Shown here: positions 26,669 through 32,467 of the stretch, one piece after another
How positions within the stretch are numbered: the first letter of the stretch is position 1
Layout: the number at the start of each line of letters is the position of its first letter
NCBI GenBank assembly: GCA_030827135.1
Contig: JAURFE010000010.1
Span: 1 to 32,467, forward strand
Reading direction: 5' to 3'
Source: Vicinamibacterales bacterium
Lineage (GTDB): Bacteria > Acidobacteriota > Vicinamibacteria > Vicinamibacterales > SCN-69-37
Length of the DNA stretch: 32,467 nucleotides
Made by a program: the position numbers and the translations under genes
Notes under the pieces: generated by a model
Seen by the model: only the letters and a program-made list of their open reading frames with translations
What the model was told of the DNA's origin: nothing
Database searches by the model: none

Positions 26669-28369
26669 ATGCATTTGCCCCTCCTGACCAATATCGCGAT
26701 CGCCCTCGGTCTCGCGCTGGCGGCCGGGTTGCTCGCGCGGCGGATGGGCATTCCGACCATCGTCGGTTACATGCTGGCGGGGCTCGCCATCAGTCCGAAG
26801 TCCCCGTTCTGGGTGGGCGACATCGAAGCCATCCATCAGTTCGCCGAATTCGGCGTCGTGTTGCTGATGTTCGGTGTTGGGCTGCACTTTTCGTTCAAGG
26901 ACCTGTGGCGTGTCCGTCATGCTGCGATTCCGGGGTCACTGATTCACATGGCACTCAGTGGAGGTGCCGGGTATCTGCTCGCACGCGCCTGGGGATGGTC
27001 GCAGGGACCCGCCGTCGTGCTCGGCGTCACGCTCTCAGTCGCCAGTACCGTCGTGTTGTTGAAGAACCTGATGGACCGGGCTGAGCTCGATACGCCGGCG
27101 GGCCAGGCGGCTGTCGGATGGCTCGTCGTCGAAGACATTGCGACCATCGTGATTCTTGTGCTCCTGCCCGTTCTGGCCACCGGCGGCGGCGATGCGGGGT
27201 GGACCAATGCGGGATGGGCCCTGTTGAAGGCGGCGCTGTTTGCCGTCGCGATGCTGGTCGTTGGCAATCGCCTCGTGCCGATGATCCTCATCCGGGTGGC
27301 ACACACACGGTCGCGGGAACTGTTTGTGCTGGCCGCGATCACCATGGCCCTTGGCACCGCACTCGCGTCAGCGGAGTTCTTCGGCGTGTCGATTGCCCTT
27401 GGCGCCTTTGTCGCCGGTGTCGTCGTCAGCGAATCGCCGCTCAGTCACCAGGTGGCCGCAGAGTTGCTTCCATTCCGGGAGGCGTTCGCTGTCCTGTTTT
27501 TTGTGTCCGTCGGCATGCTTGTCGATCCGTTCGAGATGGTCCGGTACTGGCCGCAGATTTTCGCCCTCTCGTTGCTCGTCATCGTCGGCAAGTATGTATT
27601 CGGCGCGCTTGTGAGCTTCGCTTTTCCCTATCCCGCGAGAACCGGACTTGTCGTGGCGGCGGGTCTGAGTCAGATCGGCGAGTTCTCGTTTGTCGTCGGC
27701 CAGAGCGGCATGGCGCTGGGGCTGCTGAACTCGACGCAGTACTCCCTGATTCTGGCGACGGCCCTCGTGTCGATTTCCGTCAACCCGTTGATGTTCGGCA
27801 CCATCGCGCCGATGGAGCGGTGGCTTCGTGGTTTTCCGCAGCTCTGGCGGCGGGTCAATCAGGACGGCATCGTGGCGCCACCCGTGCCTCCAGGCCTGCG
27901 CGACCATGTCGTTATTGTGGGCTGCGGCCGGGTGGGGCGGCATGTGGCGGAAGTGCTCGGGCAGATGGGCACACCGCGTCTCGTGGTGGAATCGGATCCG
28001 GAACGTCTGGAGAAGCTCCGGGACCTCGGCGTGCCGGTGCTGTATGGGGATGCGGCAGACTCGGAGATCCTGCAGCATGCCCATTTGAAACACGCGCGAG
28101 TCGTTGTCATCACCGTGCCTGACGACACCGTGACGCAGATGGTGGTGGAGGCCGTCCATCGCTACGCGCCTGACGTGCATATTGTGGCGCGGGCGTCGTC
28201 GTGGGCGGCGGGTCATGTGCTGCGGTCACGCGGCGTCCACGACATCGTGAGGCCGGAGCTTGAGGGCGGCGTCGAGATGGTCAGGCAGACCCTGATGGAG
28301 CTTGCGGTGCCGCACGACGAAATCCAGCGGTTCGCCGAGCAGGTCCGCGGGTCGGACACCTCACAGTAA
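26669..28369 (+). CDS. Kef-type monovalent cation:proton antiporter with RCK/TrkA-N domain
   Basis: A 566-residue inner-membrane antiporter of the CPA2 family. Residues ~5-385 form the 12- to 13-TM exchanger domain (GIPTIVGYMLAGLAISP in TM2; VSVGMLVDPFEM and AAGLSQIGEFSFVVGQSG later). The latter block is characteristic of KefB/YbaL. A Rossmann-type RCK (TrkA-N) domain follows at ~409-535, with HVVIVGCGRVGRHVAE and the acidic end of the second strand in VVESDPERLE. This suggests gating by NAD(H) or a related nucleotide. Potassium or sodium efflux coupled to proton entry is the expected role. Its last 9 nt overlap the decayed minus-strand gene ending at 28361. Confidence 0.93.
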   Translation: MHLPLLTNIAIALGLALAAGLLARRMGIPTIVGYMLAGLAISPKSPFWVGDIEAIHQFAEFGVVLLMFGVGLHFSFKDLWRVRHAAIPGSLIHMALSGGAGYLLARAWGWSQGPAVVLGVTLSVASTVVLLKNLMDRAELDTPAGQAAVGWLVVEDIATIVILVLLPVLATGGGDAGWTNAGWALLKAALFAVAMLVVGNRLVPMILIRVAHTRSRELFVLAAITMALGTALASAEFFGVSIALGAFVAGVVVSESPLSHQVAAELLPFREAFAVLFFVSVGMLVDPFEMVRYWPQIFALSLLVIVGKYVFGALVSFAFPYPARTGLVVAAGLSQIGEFSFVVGQSGMALGLLNSTQYSLILATALVSISVNPLMFGTIAPMERWLRGFPQLWRRVNQDGIVAPPVPPGLRDHVVIVGCGRVGRHVAEVLGQMGTPRLVVESDPERLEKLRDLGVPVLYGDAADSEILQHAHLKHARVVVITVPDDTVTQMVVEAVHRYAPDVHIVARASSWAAGHVLRSRGVHDIVRPELEGGVEMVRQTLMELAVPHDEIQRFAEQVRGSDTSQ

Positions 28370-28706
28370 CAACGCTTCAATCCGGTGCGCGTGCACGATG
28401 TTGTCGCACGGGGACCAGAGAAACACCGTGAACTTCCCGTCCTGCGACGCGACCAGCGCGAGTGTGTCCGGCTGATCCTGTACAAACTGTGCGGCTGACA
28501 ACAGCGGTGAGGCCGGCGGTCGCATCAACGGCGCGTCGTAACTCATCCTCGCGCCAGCTCGCGCCTCGACTGGGAGCGCCGTCGGGAACCACCAGCAGCG
28601 CGCCGCCGCGTTTGTGCGCACGCATTGATGCGGCCAGATGCACGAGCAGGTTCACGGACTCTTCCACCCCCGGCGGGGTGACGTGTCCGAGCAGCGACTT
28701 CAACAT
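28361..28706 (-). pseudogene. decayed DACNV/DisA_N-like sensor protein
   Basis: Two minus-strand frames carry pieces of what looks like one protein. From 28706 to about 28550, one frame reads LVHLAASMRAHKRGGALLVV and then ASWRE. From about 28550 to the stop at 28361, the second frame reads SAAQFVQDQPDTLALVASQD, GKFTVFLWS and finally HAHRIEALLL. The GGALLVVP....SWRE start and the SQDG.FTVF.WS...VHAHR..LLL end match what I recall of proteins annotated 'putative sensor domain DACNV-containing', related to the diadenylate cyclase fold. The central portion is missing and the frames are shifted, so the gene is broken. Identity rests on motif recall. Confidence 0.5.
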
Positions 28707-28753
28707 GCCGGGACAATCCGGCGTGGTCGACGTGCGTTCGTCGACGATTTTGA

Positions 28754-28882
28754 CTCACGGCGCGCGGCGTGCAGGTCCCGTTTACGGCCGTCAACTCGAC
28801 CCCGATGCAGACCGTGACCATCACACTCAAGACGGTCGAACACAACGTCGCGATCGACGACACGATATTCAGCGTGAAGTAG
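28754..28882 (+). pseudogene. C-terminal remnant of a lipoprotein-sorting-like protein
   Basis: The plus-strand frame between a TGA at 28751-28753 and a TAG at 28880-28882 reads GVQVPFTAVNSTPMQTVTIT and then VEHNVAIDDTIFSVK to the stop. A pattern of G-V-x-x-P-F, then T-x-x-x, then N-V-x-I-D-D-x-x-F at the very C-terminus is typical of secreted outer-membrane lipoprotein-sorting-like proteins. No start or upstream domain remains; the stretch before it is antisense to the decayed DACNV-like gene. About 42 codons are left. Together with the neighbouring pseudogene it fills the 522-bp gap between the antiporter and the EF-P gene. Confidence 0.4.
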
Positions 28883-28891
28883 CGCGGTGCG

Positions 28892-29467
28892 CTAGGCCCG
28901 ACCGGCGAACTCCAGCGTCTCGGTGTGCACTTTCACCTTTTCGCCTTCTTTGATGAAGAGGGGGACGCGCAGTTCCATGCCGGTTTCGAGCACGGCGAGT
29001 TTGGTGACGCTGCCGCTGCTGGTGTCGCCACGGACGGCCCCCTCGCAGGAGGCCACGGCCAGTTCCACGTGCGCCGGGAACTGGATGGCAATCGGGTTGC
29101 CGTTGTACTTCTGGACCTGCACTTCGAGGTTGTCCACGAGCAGGAAACGCTCATCGCCGAGCATGTCTCCCGTCAGTGTGAGCGTCTCGAAATTCGCCTG
29201 ATCCATGAAGTGGTAGCCGTCCGCGTCCGCATAGAGAAACGTCGCGGGGACTTTCACCAGATCGGGCTCCGGAAATTTCTCGCCGGCCTTGAACGTGCGG
29301 TCGAACACCGCGCGCGTCAGCAGGTTGCGCATCTTCACGCGCACGAGCGTCTGGCCGCCTCTGGCCGTGGGCTTGGATACTTCGACTTCCAGACAGTTAT
29401 AGGGCGCGTTTTCGTACTCGAAGTACATCTTGCGCTTGATCTCAATCGCTTCAATCAGGGCAGCCAT
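28892..29467 (-). CDS. efp: elongation factor P family protein with a PTARG tip loop
   Basis: A 191-residue three-domain EF-P protein that enters the ribosomal E site to relieve proline-induced stalling. Domain I (KOW-like) covers about residues 1-65, domain II (OB) about 66-130 and domain III (OB) about 131-190, the last with the EF-P block TGMELRVPLFIKEGEKVKV. The tip of domain I, where Lys34 is beta-lysylated in the E. coli protein, reads SKPTARGGQ. Arg36 occupies the tip, as in the SPTARG loop of E. coli YeiP/EfpL. The rest (TFKAGEKF, YHFMDQANFETL, GDTSSG) is closer to ordinary EF-P. It is not the EarP-type context as I recall it. The start is 20 bp from the divergent flavoenzyme. Confidence 0.92.
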   Translation of the reverse strand: MAALIEAIEIKRKMYFEYENAPYNCLEVEVSKPTARGGQTLVRVKMRNLLTRAVFDRTFKAGEKFPEPDLVKVPATFLYADADGYHFMDQANFETLTLTGDMLGDERFLLVDNLEVQVQKYNGNPIAIQFPAHVELAVASCEGAVRGDTSSGSVTKLAVLETGMELRVPLFIKEGEKVKVHTETLEFAGRA

Positions 29468-29487
29468 GGCCGTTATTCTACCTGCGC
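29468..29487. promoter_or_regulatory. putative bidirectional -10 in a 20-bp divergent gap
   Basis: The sequence TATTCTA (29474-29480) is the only AT-rich stretch between the EF-P and flavoenzyme ATGs. It reads TATTCT rightward, ending 8 nt before the ATG at 29488. It reads TAGAAT leftward, ending 7 nt before the ATG at 29467. This spacing is what leaderless transcripts would need in both directions. There is no room for Shine-Dalgarno sites, and -35 elements would lie inside the genes. Confidence 0.4.
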
Positions 29488-30654
29488 ATGTCCTCGCGCC
29501 CGAAAGTCGTCGTCATTGGAGCCGGAGCATTTGGGGGCTGGACCGCCCTCGCGCTGCAACGCCAGGGTGCCGACGTCACCCTGCTCGACGGTTGGGGGCC
29601 GGGCCATGGCCGGTCGTCATCAGGTGGAGAGACCCGGATCATCCGGGCGTCGTACGGCCCACGCCGCCTTTATACCCGCATGGCGGCCCGGGCCCTCTAC
29701 CTGTGGCGGCAGCACGACACCGACTGGGGGCATGGGTGCCTGCAGACGACCGGCGCCCTGTGGATGAGCGGCGCCGACGATCGATTCGGCCAGGAATCTG
29801 CGGCCGCACTGCGGGATGAAGGTTTGCCGGTCGAGGTGGTGTCGGTCGGGGACGCCGCTGACCGGTGGCCGCAGGTCAGTTTCACCGGGATTACCTCGGT
29901 CCTGTTCGAGCCGGAAGCCGGGGTGCTCTCCGCCCGGCGCGCCTGTGCCGCCGTGGTGGATCGTTTTGTCGCGGACGGCGGCACCTACCGGATGGCACCG
30001 GTCGCCGCCCCACGCCAACTCGAGGTGGTGACATTCGATGACGGCACCACCCTCGAGGCCGACGCCATAGTCTACGCCTGTGGTCCATGGCTTGGTGCCT
30101 TGTTTCCCGATGTGATCGGGCCACGCATCACGGCGACACGCCAGGTCGTCCATTACTTCGGCACGCCCCCAGGCGACACGTCGTTTGCCTCCCCGCATCT
30201 GCCCGTGTGGCTGGAGGTGGGGGACGTTGTCATGTACGGATTCCCGGCGGATGCACAGCGGGGATTCAAGATCGCCGACGACACGTCAGGCCGGCCGTTT
30301 GATCCCTCAAGCGATCCACGCGTGATTACGTCGGATGACATCGACCCGGTGCGCGCGTATCTGGCGGCGCGATTCCCAGGGCTTTCGAATGCACCATGGA
30401 TCTCCGGCGAAGTCTGCCAATACGAGGCTTCGCCTGACGCCGACTTCATCATCGACACCCATCCCGAATCATCAAAGGTCTGGATCGTCGGCGGCGGGTC
30501 CGGCCACGGCTTCAAGATGGGTCCGGCGATCGGCGAACTGATGGCGGACGCCGTGCTCGGAGACTCGGCCCCTGATCCCGCGTTCAGCCTGCACCGGTTC
30601 GCAGGGGGCCACGCGGCGACGGCAAAATGGAGCCCGGGGGCTTCGTCGTCGTAG
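29488..30654 (+). CDS. FAD-dependent oxidoreductase, monomeric sarcosine oxidase / N-methyltryptophan oxidase family
   Basis: A 388-residue DAO-fold flavoenzyme, predicted cytosolic. The dinucleotide-binding motif GAGAFGG lies at residues 11-17 of the first strand-helix. The block SSGGETRIIRASYG (residues 44-57) matches the conserved H/S-x-G-D/E-T-R-I-I-R block of monomeric sarcosine oxidase. C310 in EVCQYEASPDADFIID aligns with the cysteine that binds FAD covalently in that family, and GGGSGHGFKMGPAIGE is the C-terminal FAD-contact segment. Oxidation of an N-methyl amino acid with H2O2 release is expected; the substrate is not determined. The stop TAG lies inside REP copy 3. Confidence 0.9.
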   Translation: MSSRPKVVVIGAGAFGGWTALALQRQGADVTLLDGWGPGHGRSSSGGETRIIRASYGPRRLYTRMAARALYLWRQHDTDWGHGCLQTTGALWMSGADDRFGQESAAALRDEGLPVEVVSVGDAADRWPQVSFTGITSVLFEPEAGVLSARRACAAVVDRFVADGGTYRMAPVAAPRQLEVVTFDDGTTLEADAIVYACGPWLGALFPDVIGPRITATRQVVHYFGTPPGDTSFASPHLPVWLEVGDVVMYGFPADAQRGFKIADDTSGRPFDPSSDPRVITSDDIDPVRAYLAARFPGLSNAPWISGEVCQYEASPDADFIIDTHPESSKVWIVGGGSGHGFKMGPAIGELMADAVLGDSAPDPAFSLHRFAGGHAATAKWSPGASSS

Positions 30655-30677
30655 GGCCCGCTGCACTGTAGCGGGCC
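30651..30677 (+). repeat. REP-like palindrome, copy 3, with compensatory stem change
   Basis: GTAG head (30651-30654), arm GGCCCGCT (30655-30662), loop GCACTGT, arm AGCGGGCC (30670-30677). Relative to the other copies, one stem base pair is inverted (G-C to C-G) with both sides changed, so the 8-bp stem is still perfect. The TAG is the stop codon of the flavoenzyme gene. Copy 4 follows in inverted orientation 5 nt later. Confidence 0.8.
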
Positions 30678-30682
30678 GCGTT

Positions 30683-30709
30683 GGCGCGCTCGAGTGCAGC
30701 GCGCCCTAC
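30683..30709 (-). repeat. REP-like palindrome, copy 4 (inverted)
   Basis: On the minus strand: GTAG head (30709-30706), arm GGCGCGCT, loop GCACTCG, arm AGCGCGCC (ending at 30683), then AA. It forms an outward-headed pair with copy 3, like a BIME. Its TAG (30706-30708) is the stop codon of the permease-tail remnant on the minus strand. Confidence 0.8.
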
Positions 30710-30834
30710 ATGTTCCGCAGGGACACGACAAAGTCGACCGTCGCGCAGCGGCGCGATGGCACCCAGCGGGCGACGGCAGCGACTGCAAGCATGAGCACGG
30801 GCACGCCGACAAAGGCACTGACCTCGGACGCCAT
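30706..30834 (-). pseudogene. remnant C-terminus of a MacB/ADOP-type permease
   Basis: A 42-codon minus-strand frame from an ATG at 30834 to a TAG at 30706. It reads PVLMLAVAAVARWVPSRR, then CATVDFVVSLRNM. The final TM helix followed by W-x-P-x-R-R-x-x-x-V-D-x-x-x-x-L-R is the usual end of MacB-like and Acidobacterial duplicated orphan permeases. Nothing upstream of the last helix remains; 7 nt separate it from the kinase-like gene. Calling it a tail rather than a genuine small membrane protein is inference, although its length and motif favour this. Confidence 0.45.
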
Positions 30835-30841
30835 CGCCGGG

Positions 30842-31459
30842 TCACGCGGGGTCGATGACACGATACGGCACCTCCTGATAGGGCGGAAGATCGGCCAGGC
30901 GGATGATCTCGTCCAGCCCGGCCCGGTCGTGGAATTCCTTGCCGTCGCGGTCGATCACCACTGTCTGCGGATACTCCGGCGCCAGGCGCCTGAACTCGGC
31001 GTCGATCAGTCGAAACCGGGCCACCATCTGCTCCGCTTCTTCGTGAGGCCGGCTGCGGAGGCGGATGTGTTTTTCGATGGTGTCGGTGCTGGAGGTCAGG
31101 ACGATTGTACGGTCCGGATTCCAGCCGTCACCGATGCGCAGGACGTCATGCAGCGCGTCGTGATACCGCTCGGGATACTCGGCGATGTGTGCTTCGAGCG
31201 TCAGTCTGGCGCCCTCGAAGAAGATCACCCTGTCCCCGTGGTCATGCGCCGCCGCGTCCCGATAATTCGCGTCGTACAGTTCGGCAAAGTACCTGGTCAC
31301 ACCGACCGGGTTGCGACCCGCCTCGATATCAGCCAGCACCCGTGGGTCCCACACGCCCTTTTCGCCTTCGCCGTAGGACCCGTGGTGATACAGGTCGGCC
31401 AACTGACGCACGAGGGTGCTCTTGCCAACGCCCGGTCCACCGACTATTGCGACTCGCAT
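30842..31459 (-). CDS. P-loop nucleoside-kinase-like ATPase
   Basis: A 205-residue protein. The ATG at 31459 puts the Walker A motif GGPGVGKST at residues 7-15, directly after the first strand (MRVAIV). It also lies 7 nt after the MFS stop; an in-frame ATG 18 nt upstream would overlap that gene. Later features are an acidic residue after a strand in VIFFEGARL, a LID-like arginine pair in IRLRSRPHEE, and a final strand TVVIDRDG. The layout resembles deoxynucleoside kinases and related NMP-kinase-like 'AAA family' proteins, also NadR-type kinases. The substrate cannot be assigned. It is the second gene of a pair with the MFS transporter. Confidence 0.75.
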   Translation of the reverse strand: MRVAIVGGPGVGKSTLVRQLADLYHHGSYGEGEKGVWDPRVLADIEAGRNPVGVTRYFAELYDANYRDAAAHDHGDRVIFFEGARLTLEAHIAEYPERYHDALHDVLRIGDGWNPDRTIVLTSSTDTIEKHIRLRSRPHEEAEQMVARFRLIDAEFRRLAPEYPQTVVIDRDGKEFHDRAGLDEIIRLADLPPYQEVPYRVIDPA

Positions 31460-31466
31460 GAAGGGC

Positions 31467-32467
31467 TCATCGTACATCGCGATGCGGCCGGATGTCCGGC
31501 AGCCACAACGCAATCAGTCCAAGCACGGGCAGGAACGCACACCATCGGAACACGGTGACAATCCCCACGTGGTCGGCCGCCCAGCCGAGCACCGCCGCAC
31601 CCGTGCCGGCGACGCCAAACGCAAAGCCAAAGAACAGCCCTGACACAAGTCCCACACGGGTGGGCACCAACTCCTGCGCGTACACCAGAATGGCCGAGAA
31701 CGCCGAAGAGAGAACCACACCGATGACGATGCTCAATACCGTCGTCCATCCGAGCGACAGATACGGCAGGGCGATCGCGAACGGGACGATGCCGACGATC
31801 GAGCCAAGAATCACGGGTCTGCGGCCAAAGCGGTCGCCCACCGGTCCGCCGATGAACGTGCCGGCCGCGACGGCCCCCAGAAATGCAAAAAGATGAAACT
31901 GCGCCTGTTGCGTGGAGACGCCGAATCGTTCGATCAGGAAAAACATGAAATAGCTCACGAAGCTCGAGATGTACACGTACTTCGAAAACACGAGCCCCAG
32001 CAGAATGACCAGCAGCATGCGCACGCGGGCGCGTGGAAGCGTACCGTGTGTCGATACGGGGCGAGCGGCGCGTTGCCTGGCAATGCCGACCGTCCAGTAC
32101 CAATGGCCGATGCGCCACAAGACGAAGATTCCGACGAGCGCGACGATGGTGAACCAGCCGACGGCCCCCTGGCCTCTGGGCAACACAACAAACGCCGCCA
32201 TCAACGGACCAAACGACGTGCCGAGATTGCCGCCCGTCTGGAACAACGACTGGGCAAATCCGTGACGGCCGCCAGAGGCCAGCCGCGCAATGCGCGACGA
32301 CTCCGGGTGGAAGATCGACGACCCGACCCCCACGAGCGCGGCCGCAAGGAGCAAACCCGCGTATCCGCTGGCAGTGGCGAGAAGCACCAGACCAATGAGC
32401 GTGAAACCCATCCCGATGGGCAGTGAATAGGGATGGGGGCGTTTATCGGTGTAGTACCCCACAAACG
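31467..32467 (-). CDS. MFS transporter, fosmidomycin-resistance (Fsr)-like, N-terminus off the right edge
   Basis: About 333 residues of a major facilitator permease are visible, from the loop after TM2 to the stop at 31467. The first visible block, FVGYYTDKRPHPYSLPIGMG, is the MFS loop 2-3 signature region. Next comes GVGSSIFHPESSRIARLASGGR, where the FHPE.SR.A......G pattern is characteristic of Fsr-like exporters. About ten TM helices follow. The frame is open beyond 32462, where the codon GTG is an internal valine, so the gene continues outside the window. Drug efflux is the role in E. coli Fsr; the substrate here is unknown. Confidence 0.88.
   Translation of the reverse strand, partial: FVGYYTDKRPHPYSLPIGMGFTLIGLVLLATASGYAGLLLAAALVGVGSSIFHPESSRIARLASGGRHGFAQSLFQTGGNLGTSFGPLMAAFVVLPRGQGAVGWFTIVALVGIFVLWRIGHWYWTVGIARQRAARPVSTHGTLPRARVRMLLVILLGLVFSKYVYISSFVSYFMFFLIERFGVSTQQAQFHLFAFLGAVAAGTFIGGPVGDRFGRRPVILGSIVGIVPFAIALPYLSLGWTTVLSIVIGVVLSSAFSAILVYAQELVPTRVGLVSGLFFGFAFGVAGTGAAVLGWAADHVGIVTVFRWCAFLPVLGLIALWLPDIRPHRDVR

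Noticed and set aside
28462-28953. A 163-codon plus-strand ORF in the gap before EF-P
   Set aside because: Composition is shadow-like; the recognisable pieces are in other frames (DACNV-like on minus, IDDTIFSVK tail on plus in a different phase).
32460-32462. GTG as the start of the MFS transporter
   Set aside because: The frame continues to the window edge and the first TM helices of the family are missing, so this is an internal valine.

Overview
The window is about 32.5 kb of GC-rich, densely coded bacterial chromosome. Gene content suggests an aerobic, Gram-negative, soil-type bacterium. The evidence is an alternative complex III plus caa3 oxidase cluster, UPF0182, paired secreted PQQ-type propellers, M61 peptidase, an Omp85 barrel and tails of MacB/ADOP-type permeases. 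I infer Acidobacteriota, probably Vicinamibacteria, from this combination; no rRNA or marker gene is present to prove it.

Layout. Positions 1-6 kb hold a thioredoxin-like protein cut by the left edge, a glyoxalase II-like MBL hydrolase, a UPF0182 membrane protein, a 1-Cys peroxiredoxin and a secreted PQQ-like propeller. Positions 6.1-18.5 kb are one unbroken minus-strand operon for the terminal respiratory chain. Its order is actA-actB-actC-actD-actE-actF, a small membrane protein, sco, coxB-coxA-coxC-coxD. It encodes a quinol:cytochrome c oxidoreductase (ACIII) and a caa3-type, A2-subfamily oxidase, with the copper chaperone between them. Spacing of -14 to +24 nt implies co-expression and probably a supercomplex. 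Positions 18.75-24.4 kb run on the plus strand: an ABC-2 transporter pair, an M61 peptidase with PDZ, and a second PQQ-like propeller. Positions 24.35-26.6 kb are a minus-strand pair: an Omp85/BamA-like barrel and a secreted, possibly LolA-like partner. Positions 26.7-32.5 kb hold a Kef-type antiporter with RCK domain, a gene graveyard, an EF-P-like factor, a sarcosine-oxidase-like flavoenzyme, a deoxynucleoside-kinase-like P-loop protein and an Fsr-like MFS transporter cut by the right edge.

What stands out outside the genes: (i) four copies of a 27-bp palindrome with a GTAG head (REP/RAYT style), three of which supply the TAG stop codon of the adjacent reading frame, one pair inverted and one copy with a compensatory stem change; (ii) a perfect CRP-type box between the respiratory operon and the ABC transporter; (iii) an 8-bp tandem repeat that is also a G-quadruplex motif just before the MBL start; (iv) short divergent gaps whose single AT-rich core reads as a -10 in both directions; (v) four decayed gene tails in the gaps (two permease C-termini, a DACNV/DisA_N-like protein, a lipoprotein-sorting-like C-terminus). 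No tRNA, rRNA, CRISPR, intact IS or prophage gene was seen.
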